This document shows positions 12,451 to 24,880 of a DNA stretch of 64,000 bases, piece by piece. Under the pieces are notes generated by a model that saw only the letters and a list, made by a program, of their open reading frames with translations, was not told the origin of the DNA and made no database searches. How positions within the stretch are numbered: position 1 is the stretch's first letter; each line of letters opens with the position of its first letter. This DNA is from Cryptomeria japonica. Its lineage: Eukaryota > Streptophyta > Pinopsida > Cupressales > Cupressaceae. The stretch lies in NCBI RefSeq assembly GCF_030272615.1, contig NC_081406.1:170943361-171007360 (forward strand), given 5' to 3'. Made by a program: the position numbers and the translations under genes.

Positions 12451-12465
12451 AGATCTGACATCAAT
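12451..12465 (-). other. Primer-binding site of element E (degenerate)
   Basis: Directly after the 5' LTR the minus strand reads ATTGATGTCAGATC, a mutated form of TGGTATCAGAGC, the usual complement of the initiator Met tRNA 3' end. Confidence 0.6.
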
Positions 12466-13674
12466 TGTTGAATGGTTGAATAGTCTGGAATAATGAGAGA
12501 GGGGGGTGAATCAGTAATCCAATAACAATAAAAGCTTTCTTTTGATACAAACCTTCACAATTAATCTCATCAACATGAATCAACAAATGCAAAATAAATG
12601 AAAGACATAATCACAAGATAGACATCAGATTTTTAAACATAGAAAACCCAAATGGGAAAACAAAGGAGAGTGTTAAATTTCAAGATGATATAACAAGTTA
12701 TATGGTGTTTACAAAAAGTGGCTCACTGCAGGATGGATCACTACCTGATTACAACACGACTTACTATTAGATTACAACACGACTTACTATCGGAATGCTC
12801 ATTGCAATAGAAATAAGTGAACTGAGGAAAATTGCATCTCCAAATGCATTAGGTTAGTTCCAAGATAATCTTAGATTTACAATAGATCTGGTAAGGGATC
12901 TCTGCAACACTTTCTCCAACCTATCAACACAATTTATTGCAGCAACAGATCCAGTAAGGGATTACTACAACACTATCTTCAATTTGTCTGCATCACTATA
13001 ATTGTACTCACACACTTCACACTCACAGACACACCTTCACTCTTACACACACACTTCCCACATTACACTCTATTGCCTTTCTCATCCTCATCCACAAATC
13101 ATCATATACATGTGTACATATATAAATACCACCGGTAAGATAATATGTCAATCAAGCATAAAAGGTTTACACAGTAATGCATCACTCATATCAACACACT
13201 ACTCAAACATGCCTTAACCAAAATAGGTAGCCAAGTCGGCCTTCATTGATCTTCTATAGGCTTTGGTTTAATTACTAGAACACACACTTCAATTACAAGA
13301 GAAAATCAAAGCTTTGTGAGATCCATAGACATGAATTCCAAGCATAACGACTTTCATCTTCAAGATATGAATACAATAGATTTCAAAGCATAGAGTGCAT
13401 ACATCATAGCACAATACAAACATTCAAATTGAAATTCAACTATCACAACTAATACTAACACTTGATACAAAACGAAAAGCTCAACCATGACTAGCAAAAT
13501 ACTAGATTTCGGACCAAAGGATCTTCCAAAAATTACTTCTGTAATCCATACATACTTCACTGCTCAATATCACATGCATACCTGTCTTCTACTATTACTC
13601 AACAAGCTACATCCAGTCGTAACCAGATTACAGGGATTGACATCAATGAAAACATTCATACAAGTCTAGTAACA
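12466..13674 (-). repeat. 5' LTR of element E
   Basis: The plus strand begins TGTTGAATGG and ends AAGTCTAGTAACA; it is alignable by eye with 8150-9080 over most of its length. A CA-rich stretch (about 13000-13060) and some 200 bp following it are unique to this copy. Confidence 0.85.
12487..12520 (-). other. U5 hairpin, element E 5' LTR (decayed)
   Basis: GGAATAATGA and TCAGTAATCC still pair at 8 of 10 positions around a G-rich loop. The other LTR of the element keeps the perfect version. Confidence 0.6.
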
Positions 13675-13679
13675 TCTTG
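13675..13679. repeat. Target-site duplication TCTTG of element E, right copy
   Basis: Exact repeat of 8145-8149. Confidence 0.9.
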
Positions 13680-15350
13680 TTCCAATATTTTCCTAACTCT
13701 TTCAATTTAATCACATGGTCATTATTTCTAGCCATGGCTACCAAATCCTTTAAAATTGGACATCTTGTTCTGTAAAATAGGCCACTTCCTCCTATAATTA
13801 TTGTTTGATTGATTTTTTACAGTTTCTTCCACTATTTTTCCATGTTGTCTCTTGTCTATTTGGAATATCTTGAGTATTCTTCCTCTTCTTCTTCCTACAG
13901 ACTGCAATATTCCTTAATTACTTTGACCATAGATTTCTTCTTTCTCTTCCTAGTATCTCTACCCTATCTAATGAGTACATTTGCTTTCTTAGATTGCTTA
14001 CATTCTCCTTTTTCTTCTTTTTTGTTATTAATTCTTCACTAGAGTTTTCATCCTCTAAGGTTTCTAAAGTCCACGCATCTATTCTAAGACAACTTCTAAT
14101 CCATTATGGTGGTACTCTCTAGATGACCCTTTTTCCTCTTTGTAGTTCATCACTCCAAATTTTTTTGTCAATATCTCAATAAAAATCCTTAATACTGTCA
14201 CATGTAAACATAGTATGTTCTTCTCCTCAACAAAATGTATATTTGAGCCTTTTCTCAACCAAACACTCTGATGCATAGTGGCCTATTTTACACAATTGAA
14301 GCAAGAGGCGTCATTTATTCTTCTATTTACTTGGTATCTGCCTTGGCCTCCTCTATAATTAGAGTGTTTATCATCTTATGAGAACATTTATTTTCTTCTT
14401 GCTTATATTCTTCTTTTTCTTCTTTTTTATTAGTTCTTCACTAGATTTTTCCTCGACCTATGAGGTGTCTGAAGTGTGCACATCTTCTAATCCCTTATGT
14501 TGGTACTCTCTAGATCACCCTTTGTCCTCTTTGTAGTTCATCAGTCCAAGAAGGTTTCTCAATATTCCTTTAAAAATTCTTAATCATTTGGCCTTTAAAC
14601 ATGGCATGTTCTTCTCCTTCACAAAATGTATATTTGAGCCTTTTCTCGATCAAACACTTTGATGCATAGTGGCCTATTTTACCACAATCAAGGCAAGTGG
14701 CATCATTTCTTCTTCTATTTCCTTAGTATCTACCTCAGCCTCCTCTGTAATTAGAGTTTATATTATCTTATGAGCGCATTTTCTTTCTTCTTGCTTATAT
14801 TCTTCTTTTTCTTCTTTTTTATTAGTTCTTCACTAGAGTTTTCCTCCTATGAGGTGTCACAAGTCTACACATCCATTCTGAGACAACTTTTAATCCCTTA
14901 TGGTGGTACTCTCTAGATCACCCTTTGTCCTCTTTGTAGTTTATCACTCCTAGAAGGTTTATCAATATTCCATTAAAAAACCTTAATAATTTCACATGTA
15001 AACATAGTATGTTCTTCTCCCCCACAAAATGTATATTTGATCTTTTTCTCAGTCAAAAGATTTGATGCAGAGTGGCCTATTTTATCACAATTGAAGCAAG
15101 TGGTATCATTTCTTCTTCTATTTCCTTGCCCTCTACCCCGACCTCATCTATAATTACAGTTTCTAAATTATCATCTCAATATCCTTGATTGTTCTATATC
15201 GTACAACATTCTGATTATCCTGCCAATGAGGGATTTGGTATCCTACATCATCTCTTTCTTTCTAATTCTAATTATGAAATTGAACAACATCCATTTCCTC
15301 TATTCACGATTTAAGGTTTTTTTAGACAATCCTGAATGAGGTGTAGGTCC
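13680..15350 (-). pseudogene. Gag region of element F with triplicated zinc-knuckle segment
   Basis: On the minus strand three successive segments of about 390-405 bp each encode a zinc knuckle of the type CFNC.KIGHYASEC and then a block reading YTFC.GEEHTMFTC. The third segment (nearest 15180) has a decayed knuckle. All contain stops and frameshifts. The sequence leads, after removal of element E, into the protease region at 8144-7480, so both halves probably belong to one gypsy-like element. Upstream (15200-15350) the frame is unreadable and no LTR or PBS was found. A CCHC knuckle binds nucleic acid during packaging. Confidence 0.55.
13996..15180. repeat. Three tandem copies of a segment of about 390-405 bp
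   Basis: The landmark GCTTAYATTCTYC occurs at 13996, 14401 and 14793, and the landmark GGTACTCTCTAGAT occurs once in each unit. Spacings are 405 and 392 bp. The units lie inside the gag relic of element F. Confidence 0.75.
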
Positions 15351-15687
15351 CTATCCTAACAATAAGCACAATATAGGGTAAAAGTAAAAAACCCGTGTCA
15401 CACTTTTATAAAGGAAAAGGCCAACACAACAAAAAAATGTTCAACTTTGACTACATATTTATGTGGGATGTTTGTTTTGAATAGAAAAATCATGTTAATT
15501 GATGAAATGTAGAAATCTTATCTTCATGAAGATTGTGTCTATTATTTAAAAAATATTTAAAATAATTTAAAAAAAAAATTATATGGTTATAGGTAGATTT
15601 TTTATTAATGAAAATTTCTAAAAAAAGGGTGCTCTAGTTGCACCACCACCCACCCCACCCCCACACCCCCCCCCCCCCCCACCCGCA

Positions 15688-15718
<31 letters not shown>

Positions 15719-17540
15719 TAAAATAAAATCAAAACAAGCTTATTTTTCGCTAATTTGTATTTTCCAAATAGATAACATTAATATCTAGTGCTTTAGAGAA
15801 AAAACTAATTTTTGATGTATATTTTCTCCTTAATAACATTTTTAAGTCCAAAATACCAAAAATTGGTAGTTTTAAGTTGGTCCCCCCTTATGTCTAATGG
15901 TTTATCATTATAAATAAATCAATTATACCCTTTTGGAGAAGATTCTCTCCTCTAACTTATATCATGTTTTTCTTTAAATTATAATGTGATTTAATATTTT
16001 TCCTCTAATTTCTAATCAACCCCTTTTTAATTTTAAAAAACTAATTACAATATTTTAGAAAAAAAACCATATTAAACATAATAAAAATATTAAAAAAATT
16101 ATATGTCTAGATTCTTGACTTTGAGATCTACAGAAGAGTACTTTTAGATTTTTCAAAAACTCATGTTGTATGCAAAAAAAATTAGTAGAAGGTAGAATTT
16201 TTTTCAGTTTCCTAAAAAACAATGATGTGGCTGCTAAGTGGGATGTCACCTAAGCATTTCCGACTGAAAGGGGTTCGACCGAAAATACTTGCTTGAATTC
16301 CTACTGAGATAAAAATAATCCAACCTTACATTGAATTAGGTTTCACTATTTTGATAGCAACTAGTATTTCTCTACTAGTATCTAAGTATCATCCAATTTG
16401 ATTGTGATATTGGTGAAAAATTTCAAGGAGTGTGGCAGGGAAGAATCCATATTGCTACTTCTTGACCTTGTCAACAATATCCTTTTATCGTATCTTTCAA
16501 ATCATTATTGGATCCCACTTACCATTTCTTGTAGTTTATCAAGTTCATGTCTTTTAAGGTATTGTGTAGTCTACTTCTCTTTTCTCTCTTTCTGGAAACA
16601 CCCACATCGATGCACTCAACAACACCCCTATTGGCATTATCATCTCTTTTCTATATCTTTCTTTTCTCTCTATTGTCTGTTTGAGTCTCCTTTCCTCTCT
16701 ATTAAGGATGACCATTAAATGTCTATTCTTCTTGTCTTAGTTACTCCTTGATCTCTCTTGAATTTTTATTGTTACCTTTTGTCATTGGTGTTCTAGATTT
16801 GGTCTTGCATTACTCCTATGTTTTCATCCCATGTTTGTTTAGTTCCTTCAATAGTCACATATTTTCATTATTTTCTGAACTTTTTCCCCCTTCCCATTTT
16901 TCATCCCCTTAGCATTGACCCCCTCTCATAGGCTAGATGTCAAGAAGAATCAAATTTTGTTAGTTTTTCTTCATTTCCTATTTTCTTTTTGATCTGATAT
17001 TGGTTATAATTTGAAAATTTTGTCCTATTGAAAATCCCAACAAAACCTATCTAAGGTCCCCACAATGAAACAAATATTAGCAAGATATATGAAGGAGATA
17101 GACCAATTTTTTTCTCCCAAAGAATTTATGCTAGTTGTATTCCAATAACCCTAGACTCGGTCCTATTGAGGTTGTAAATAGATTTATTACAAATCTAATC
17201 ATGGAACTTAAATAGAAGGAAAACAGCATACACATAGCTAAGCTTGGTAATCACATCTCTTATATTAATATCTCATTATATTAAATACATTCGTCATATC
17301 TACTTTACACGTTCTATCTTCCATCACCATTCTTCTCACTATTCTATATCTCTTTTCATCACTTGGTGACTTGATATCTTATTTATACTAATATCTCCTA
17401 TTAGGGACACAATCCTTACAAAATATTCCTAAAGACTAATGTATTTCCTATGTTACATATTCTAGAACTCTCTTATGATATTACATTCTTATCTCTCCAG
17501 ATCGGTGTCTATATCCCATGTTTTGGTCAATAAAGAGGTC
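15351..17540. other. Spacer with low-complexity tract, no gene recognised
   Basis: 15637-15735 is a C-rich run (about 16 consecutive C) followed by (AAAAC)n and (AAAAT)n. The remainder is AT-rich. Candidate ORFs near 16055 and 16398 have no recognisable domain and atypical composition. Confidence 0.5.
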
Positions 17541-17550
17541 TAGAGCTTGG

Positions 17551-17885
17551 TGAGAGAGAGAGAGGGGTCCAAAAAGGGCCAAAGAGAGAGTGGAGGAGGG
17601 AGAGTTCAAGAAATAGATCTAGAGCTTGGTGGAGAGAAAGTAAGATATAGAGAGGTAGAGAAATGGAGAGTAAGATATAGGGAGACGTAGAGAAAAGGAG
17701 AGAGATAGAGAGATAGAGAGAGATGCGTGATAGAGAAGTAGAAATAGGAGGGAGGGAGAGAGTGGTAGAGAGATAGGTCTAGAGAGGGATAGGGAGAGAG
17801 AGATGTGAGATAAAGAAACATAGAAGGAAATAGTGAGGGAGAGGTGAGATAGGTCTAGACAGGGAGGGAAGATGAGAGAGATACC
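17551..17885. repeat. Purine-rich (GA)n-type tract, copy 1
   Basis: Over 300 bp in which the plus strand is nearly all A and G (AGAGAGAG, GGGAGAG), with ATAGG interruptions. The Ser/Leu-rich ORFs on the minus strand are artefacts of this tract. Confidence 0.85.
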
Positions 17886-18779
17886 ATTTTTCTCCACATA
17901 ATACGAGCCCATTATAACATTCTCATGTTATTATTTACTTTGTGTATTTTCAATGCTTCAATTTGGATTTGCCTTGGGCATCCAACCCAATGGTTTGGAT
18001 TGATGTGTCTATGTCCAGAAGTGGGTTTCTACAATTTTAAACAAAGATACAATCTTGAACATGTTGCTTATTAAGTTTGCACAATCTTTGAATGTCTATT
18101 TAAAATATACCACAATAATGTTGAGCACTCTCTCTTAGATTTCTAACCATGCAATTTTTTATATGTTAAGGTTTTGATCTTTAATTTCTTTTATTGTTGT
18201 CTCCATTTTTTTTCAAGAACCTATGTATGGTATTTTTTGTTTCATTTGTTGTTATTCATCAAAATTTAAAATAAATCATATTTTTACAAACTAGACTCTA
18301 TTCTTTACAAATTTAGTAAAAGATTTTTTATTAGTTTCTAGAATACTTAGGGGGGTGCATGCTCAATTTTTTAATTTTAAAGATATGTCTATTTTGAAAA
18401 TTTGTAAAAATCATATATTCAATAAATAATTTGCTGAAAAATAGAGCATAAAATACATGACATTATCTAATTTTTTCATCCAAGTGTTTTTTCAAATGCT
18501 GAAAAAAGTAAACATTTTAAAATGTTATGTTATATTTTTTGATAAAAAAGGGAAAACTTTGTGTGTCCCCTATCTCAACCCCTTAATCTCTACCATTTAA
18601 AAAAATAGTAGTTTAGAAAGTAGATTCAAAGCACTATGACTCTTGTTCTTATTGTGTCTTCAAATTTTAAGTGTAACTATCTTTAATTTCTCATCAAGGA
18701 TCAAGCTTTTTTTTTATTTTAGAAAAAAGTGGCTATTTGAGACCCCCTTTGGTCTACCATTTACATGCACTTACTTGAT

Positions 18780-19300
18780 TAGAGTGTAATTAAGGTTAGG
18801 GTTTAACTAGGATTATGTTTTAAATTATATTAGGGTCAGTGTTCAATTATTGTTATGGTTAGGGTTCAGTTTAGGTTAGGATTAATGATTATTAGAGTTA
18901 AGAGTAGGGTTAAATTTGGGTTAAGATTTATTTAGAATTAGAGTTCAATAAATTTTAGCATCATGCTAAGGGTTAAGGTTCAATTAAGAATAGGGTTAGT
19001 GATCAATTAGCGTAATGGTTTAATAATAGTTAGGGTTTAATTTAATTAGGGTCAATGTGTAATTAGGGTTACTTTAGACTTTAATTTAGATTAGGTTTAA
19101 TAAGGGTTAAATTTAACTAGAATAAAAATTTGAGTTTAATTAGGGTTTCTATTCACTAATGGTTAGGTTTAGGGTCTAATTAGGAAAATAGTTCGATCAA
19201 GGTTAGTGTTTAATACTAGTTGGTGTTTAATAAGGATAAAACCGTTAGTTTAGTTATGCTTACTATTCACTTATAGTTAGGGGTATGTATATTTATATTT
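18780..19300. repeat. Degenerate telomere-like repeats, copy 1
   Basis: Many TTAGGGTT, TTAGGGTTTAA and GGTTAGGGTT words spaced by AT-rich bases. The plant telomere unit is TTTAGGG. The array is irregular, so it is interstitial and old, not a functional telomere. Confidence 0.6.
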
Positions 19301-19658
19301 GTTATAGGCTTTTAACATAAATTTGATATCTAGTGCATGCATAATTGATCTCCTTATATTTATTTATATGTTTTTCCAAAATATTTATAATTTGACTTGA
19401 ACAATCTTCAACATAGACAATTCAAAAGTATTTGTCAATGTTGAAGAATGTTACACTAGACATTTAGCTTTTACATGGTTTGGTTAGATAATAAAATGAT
19501 TAATTAATCATCTCAAGGTTAGAGTTTGGAAACACTTGGTAAGCAGCTCCAAATTTAAGTTTAAGTCATAGTTGGTTGTTCTCTCACCTCCATTGCAACA
19601 TTATTCTTTCTTGTGAGAAAACAATTATCTGTGACTTATTTAAAATATTGAAGTTTGT

Positions 19659-19994
19659 AAGGGAGCATGAGTAGCTGAGTTGGTAAGAAGGTGAGTCGTG
19701 AGGTTTAGTGTTAGGTTAATGATCCCAATGCTATGCATCAACTCCTGTTCGATTCTCATTGGTTACCATAAATCCTTTTAGCCCCCACTGGTTAGAGTAG
19801 TTGGTCTTGAGTCTTGGGTTTGCTCCCCGAGGTCTTGGGTTCAACTCTCTAGCTTGGATATCACCCCGTCATGGACGTTGGGGGGCGACGTTGGTTACCT
19901 CGTGGCTGTAGGGATTAGTCTCACCTCAAGCTCGCCCAATAAAGGGAACCCGTTGAGCTTGGGTCGCGGGGATACCTTGACGAGAACAACAAAA
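19659..19994 (+). mobile_element. tRNA-derived SINE, possibly dimeric
   Basis: 336-bp insertion absent from the paralogous segment at 24386-24400 and flanked by 15-bp target duplications (19644-19658 and 19995-20009, one mismatch). It contains RNA polymerase III promoter elements: A box TAGCTGAGTTGG (19672-19683) and B box GTTCGATTC (19747-19755). A second pair, TAGAGTAGTTGG (19793-19804) and GGTTCAACTC (19838-19847), is separated by 33 nt as in a tRNA. The 3' end is ACAACAAAAA. SINEs move using LINE enzymes. The two box pairs suggest fusion of two tRNA-like units; that is inference. Confidence 0.85.
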
Positions 19995-20531
19995 AATAAT
20001 GAAGTTTGTCACTTATTATTTGAAACAGGTCTATCAAGACAGCCAAAAGAACAAAATCATAGAGATTATTGTTTTAAACAAAAATCAGAAAGACAAAATG
20101 AAAGAAATTATTATTTGAAATTATTGAATATTATTATAATTTTAAAAACTTCCATGGCTTCTACCATATAAATTTACTCTATTGAAATCTACATATGAAA
20201 TATTAAACTCAAACCCACAATATATTATCAAGTGTATACAATTTTTTATTTGTTAATTTAATGCTAACCACTACAGATGATAAGCATTGTGACGTGGCAT
20301 CGCACTCCATCGCTGCAGACAACATCACCTCTGGTAAGCGGAAACTAAAATAGAATTTCGTTGAAGTTGCAGGTGGAGCCCTTGGTCACATCATGTGCCC
20401 CTTCATCTCATTTACCTAATCCACCAAAGAATTATATTCTATTCATTACCGATGATAAGCATTGTGACGTGGCACTGCACCCCATCGCTGCATACAACAT
20501 CACCTCTGGTAAGCAGAAACTTATAAAATAG

Positions 20532-21162
20532 AATTAGATAACTTTATTTAATAAGACCTTTTAACTTATGCTAATTACATTCAATTTTCGCCAACCTTTT
20601 CTTAAGATAATTCACTTGGAATTCCTTAAATCGTTGAAGCTTTTAACCCAATTCCATTACTTCTCATTGAATTTGATCTAATATTTAAACTTAGGAAGGC
20701 CTCGATTAAGTTACATATTTACCTTTGAAATATGTATAACCACAAATCTTAAACACTAGCACCAACTCCTAAGTTCGAGGATAATACGATGTAAGACTTA
20801 TGTTTAGACAATGACATAGATGGGTTGCTTCTTGTAAGTAGGTAAACTCACATTTACATTGGGCTCAACTAGATCTAGAAGTTTGTTCCCGAAGTGTCCT
20901 CAAAAAGAGTTTTGCAAGATAATGATAGGGAAACAAAAAAATCAACTATACCCAATATGTGATAGGGTTCAAACACTCTCACTAAGCCTATTACACATTG
21001 GATAGTTGTGAAATCTCTTCTTAATTTGATATTAACATTCTTATACATGCATCTAAATATAAAAAATACATGTATATTCCTATGGATGGGTTTAATTTGA
21101 CTCAACCATATAGATGTATGTTCTTAGACTTTAATTAGTTACAATAGAGGTTTTAATAATGA
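20532..21162. repeat. Duplicated segment Y, copy 1
   Basis: Starts AATTAGATA and matches 26912-27585 by eye along its length, ending GGTTTTAATAATGA. It directly follows segment X here; in copy 2 about 2 kb separate X and Y. Content unrecognised. Confidence 0.8.
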
Positions 21163-22278
21163 CTTCTCTACATCCCCTTCTCTGTCATGAGACATATCTT
21201 ATGTTCAAAAATCTTGAAACAACTCTTTAACTATTCCATGAGACCTTATGACTGCTCCTTGCATACATACATCTTGGTATACTGTAGATCACCATTCCTT
21301 GATGATCTCTTGATGATGAAACAGAGGCATGTAAAGGTTTGCATGCATTTTGCATTAACAAAACTCTCTATTTTTTCAATGGAATGGGGAAAACTATAAG
21401 AAGACTCCTAAAACAAAGAAGGAGAACCCTAATTTCAATGTGGAAACTCTCTTTCCTTTCTTATTTTCCCTCCCAACGTAAATGCATGAATCTCTTTTGA
21501 CTTTATAAAATGTGGATGGCATGACCTGGGAAGTCTAAAAGCTTTTACTCAAATAAAAAAAAGGAAAATTAATGCTTTCAAAATATTTTCCATATAAACC
21601 AAAGGTATTGACATCATTTTGACCTCTTTTAATCACTGTAAACCCCTCAAAAACTTTACATAAGATCATAAGTCTCAATGCTAACCTATTTTTGACCTAA
21701 AAGCAAAAAATAGGTAACAATAACATGACATGACAATACATAAAATAATCAATCATGAAAATACACCATGAAGATCGTTACAACTTTATGCTCCATAATG
21801 CTTTGATTTGAAGGATATGGTGCATAAAATGATATCTCCTTAATATTGTGTCATTATGTTCTTGAAATGAATTAGAAAGATGCTCTTACATTGGTTTCCC
21901 AGGGTATTTCATAAATTACACAACCTCCAGCTATCATATTTAAATATCAAATTGAGAATCAACTGGTGGGAGCTAGTACACTAACACATTAAAAAATGGG
22001 TCCATTCTGGAGGGGCAAGGGCTCCTAGTGGCCTTGTCCACCCAAACGGAGGTGAATCAAAGGTGGCTTAGGTTGGAGACCCAGATCAACATATGATCAT
22101 ATGACAATATTTTTGCAGTTCAACGCCAGAAATAGGCTTGGAAAAATGGTAGGAGGAGACACACTAAGAAAAGGGCACAAAAAGACTATAGAATTGTAAG
22201 GGATTACAATTTATGAAACTATATCTAGTCCACACTTTAGTAGGAGTATGAACTCACACTGATACTGTACTCACAGTA
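21163..22278. other. Spacer between the two duplicated segments
   Basis: AT-rich unique-looking sequence without supportable ORF or repeat. Only short ORFs of random composition occur. Confidence 0.5.
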
Positions 22279-22289
22279 TAGAGCTTGGT

Positions 22290-22622
22290 GAGAGAGAGGG
22301 GTCTAAAAAGGGCCAAAGAGAGGGAGGGAGGGAGAGTTCAAGAAATAGGTCTAGATCTTGGTGGAGAGAAAGTACAATAGAGAGAGGTAGAGAAATGGAT
22401 AGTAAGATATAGGGAGATGTGGAGAAAAGGAGAGAGATAGAGAGAGATGCGTTATAGAGAAGTAGAAAGAGGAGAGATGGAGAGAGTGGTAGACAGATAG
22501 GTCTAGAGAAGGATAGGGAGAGAGTGGTAGAGAGATAGGTGTAGAGAGGGATAGAGAGAGAGAGATATGAGATTTTGGGAGGTGAGATAGGTCTAGAAAG
22601 GGAGGGAAGATGAGAGAGAGAT
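22290..22622. repeat. Purine-rich (GA)n-type tract, copy 2
   Basis: Same composition as 17551-17885, with small indels. Confidence 0.85.
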
Positions 22623-23519
22623 CATTTTTCTCCACATAATACGAGCCCATTATAACAAAGCTCATGTTATTATTTACTTTGTGTGTTTTCAATGCTTTGA
22701 TTTGGATTTGTCTCAGGCATCAAACCCAAAGGGTTGGATTGATGTGTCAATGTCCACAAGTGGTCTTTTACAATTTAAAACAAAGATACAATCTTGAGCA
22801 TGTTGTTTATCAAATTTGCATAATGTTTCAATGTCAATTTAAAAAATACCACAATAATGTTGAGCACTCTCTCTTAGCATTCTAACCATGCAATTTTTTA
22901 TATGTTAAGGTTTTGATCTTTAATTTCCTTTGTTGTTGGACCTCTATTTTTTTTCAACAACCTATGTATGGTATTTTTTGTTTCATCTTTTATTGTTCAC
23001 CAAAATTTAAAACAAATCATATTTTTACAAACTAGACTCTATTATTTACAAATTTAGTAATAGATTTTTTATTAGTTTCCAAAAAACTTAGGGGCGTGCA
23101 TGCTCAATTTTTAATTTTTATAGATGTGTCCATTTTGAAAATCTATAAAATTCATATATTTAGTAAATAATTTGCAAAAAAATAGAGCATAAAGTACATG
23201 TCGTTAGCTAATTTTTTCATCCAAGTGATTTTTGAAATACTGAAAAAAGTCAACATTTTAAAATGCCATGTTATATTATTTTATAAAAAGGAAACACTTT
23301 GTGTGTCCCCTATTTGAACCCCTTAATCTCTACCATTTAAAAAAAATAGCAATTTAAAAAGTAGATTCAAAGCACTATGACTCTTGTTCTTATTGTGTCT
23401 TCAAATTTTGAGTGTAACTATCTTTAATTTCTCATCTAGGATCAATCTTTTTTAATTTTAGAAAAAAGTGGCTATTTGAGACCCCCCTTTGGTCTACCAT
23501 TTCCATGCACTTACTCAAT

Positions 23520-24055
23520 TAGAGTGTAATTAAGGTTAGGGTTTAACTAGGATTACATTTTAGATTAAATTAGGGTCAATGTTCAATTATGATTATGGTT
23601 AGGATTCAGTTTAGGTTAGGATCTAATGAGGATTAGAGTTAGGTATAGGGTTAAATTAGGGTTAAGTTTTATTTAGGATAAAGGTTCAATAAATTTTAGC
23701 ATCACGCTAAGGGTTAAGGTTCAATTAAGAATAGGGTTAGTGATCAATTAGGGTAATAGTCTGATAATGGTTAGGGTTTAATTTAATTAGGGTCAATGTG
23801 TAATTAGGGTTAAGTTTGGACTTTAATTTGGATTAGGTTTAATAAGGGTTAAATTTAATTAGAATAAAATTTTGAGTTTAATTAGGGTTTCTATTCACTT
23901 ATGGTTAGGTTTAGGGTCTAATTAGGTGAATAGTTTGATCAAGGTTAGTGTTTAATACTAGTTGGTGTTTAATAAGGATAAAACTGTTAGTTTAGTTATG
24001 ATTACTATTCACTTATGGTTAGGGTTGTGGTTATTTATTTTTGTTATAGGCTTTT
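23520..24055. repeat. Degenerate telomere-like repeats, copy 2
   Basis: Counterpart of 18780-19300, with repeated TTAGGGTT words in an AT-rich background. Confidence 0.6.
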
Positions 24056-24880
24056 AACATAAATTTGATATCTAGTGCATGCTTAATTGATCTCCTTATA
24101 TTTATTTATATGTTTTCCCAAAATATTTATAATTTGAATTGAACAATCCTTAACATAGAAAATTCAAAAGTATTTGTCAATACATTGAAGAATGTTACAC
24201 GGGACATTTAGCTTTTACATGGTTTGGTTTGATAATAAAATGATTAATTAATCATCTCAAGGTTAGAGTTTGGAAACACTTGGTAAGCAGCTCCAAATTT
24301 AGGTTTAAGTCATAGTTGGTTGTTCCTTCATTGCAACATTATTCTTTCATGTGAGAAAATAACTATTTATGACTTATTTAAAATAATGAAGTTTGTCACT
24401 TATTATTTGGAACGGACCTATCCAGACAGCCAAAAGAAAAAAATCATAGAAATTATTGTTTTAAACAAAATCAAAAAAACAAAATGAAAGAAAATATTAT
24501 TTGAAATTAATGAATATTATTATAATTTAAAAAACTCCCATGTCTTCTACCATATAAATTTACTCTATTGAAATCTACATTTGAAATATTAAACTCAAAC
24601 CCACAATATTTTATAAAATATATACAATTATTTATTTATTAATTTAATGCTACCCATTACAGATGATAAGCATTGTGATGTGGCATTGTAGCCCATCGCT
24701 GCAGACAACATCACCTGTGGTAAGCAGAAACTTATAAAATAGAATTTAGTTTAAGTTGCAGGTGGAGCCCTTGGTCACATCATTTACCTAATTTCATATC
24801 CTCCGCTTTGATTAGTACGTAAAATCCACCAAAGAATTATATTCTATTCATTTAGTGGAAGCAACCAAAGACTATTTCTG

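Larger units (their letters stand above)
8150..13674 (-). mobile_element. Element E: non-autonomous gag-only LTR retrotransposon (TR-GAG-like)
   Basis: Two similar LTRs (8150-9080 and 12466-13674) in direct orientation flank 3.4 kb of internal sequence. A perfect 5-bp target duplication (TCTTG), PBS next to the right LTR and purine tract next to the left LTR show transcription on the minus strand. The internal region has only a degraded gag with several zinc-knuckle-like motifs, and no protease, integrase, RT or RNase H motif. It inserted into the gypsy-like element F. By known transposon biology it would need pol from another element to move. Confidence 0.85.
17541..20531. repeat. Duplicated segment X, copy 1
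   Basis: Matches 22279-24880 almost base for base from TAGAGCTTGG onwards: purine-rich tract, common unique stretch (ATAATACGAGCCCATTATAAC), telomere-like tract and end block (GATGATAAGCATTGTG). This copy also carries a SINE (19659-19994) and a second partial copy of the end block (20452-20531). No TG/CA ends, PBS or coding domain was found, so the element type is unknown. Confidence 0.8.
22279..24880. repeat. Duplicated segment X, copy 2
   Basis: Begins TAGAGCTTGG like copy 1 and follows it through the purine tract, telomere-like tract and end block. It lacks the SINE, which shows the uninterrupted target. The end block (24662-24880) continues further than in copy 1. Confidence 0.8.

Noticed and set aside
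15656-15735. Poly-C then (AAAAC)n tract as a regulatory or structured element
   Set aside because: Simple sequence with no conserved context; no partner copy in the window.
17606-17912. Ser/Leu/Tyr-rich minus ORFs (also 22351-22692)
   Set aside because: They translate the purine-rich tract; no start context or domain, and both copies arise from the same low-complexity repeat.
19659-19994. Functional tRNA gene
   Set aside because: A and B boxes are present, but no cloverleaf could be traced; the target duplications and A-rich tail fit a SINE.
17541-24880. X copies as LTRs of one large element
   Set aside because: No TG/CA termini, PBS, polypurine tract or flanking target duplication; segment Y also follows both copies, which does not fit an LTR pair.
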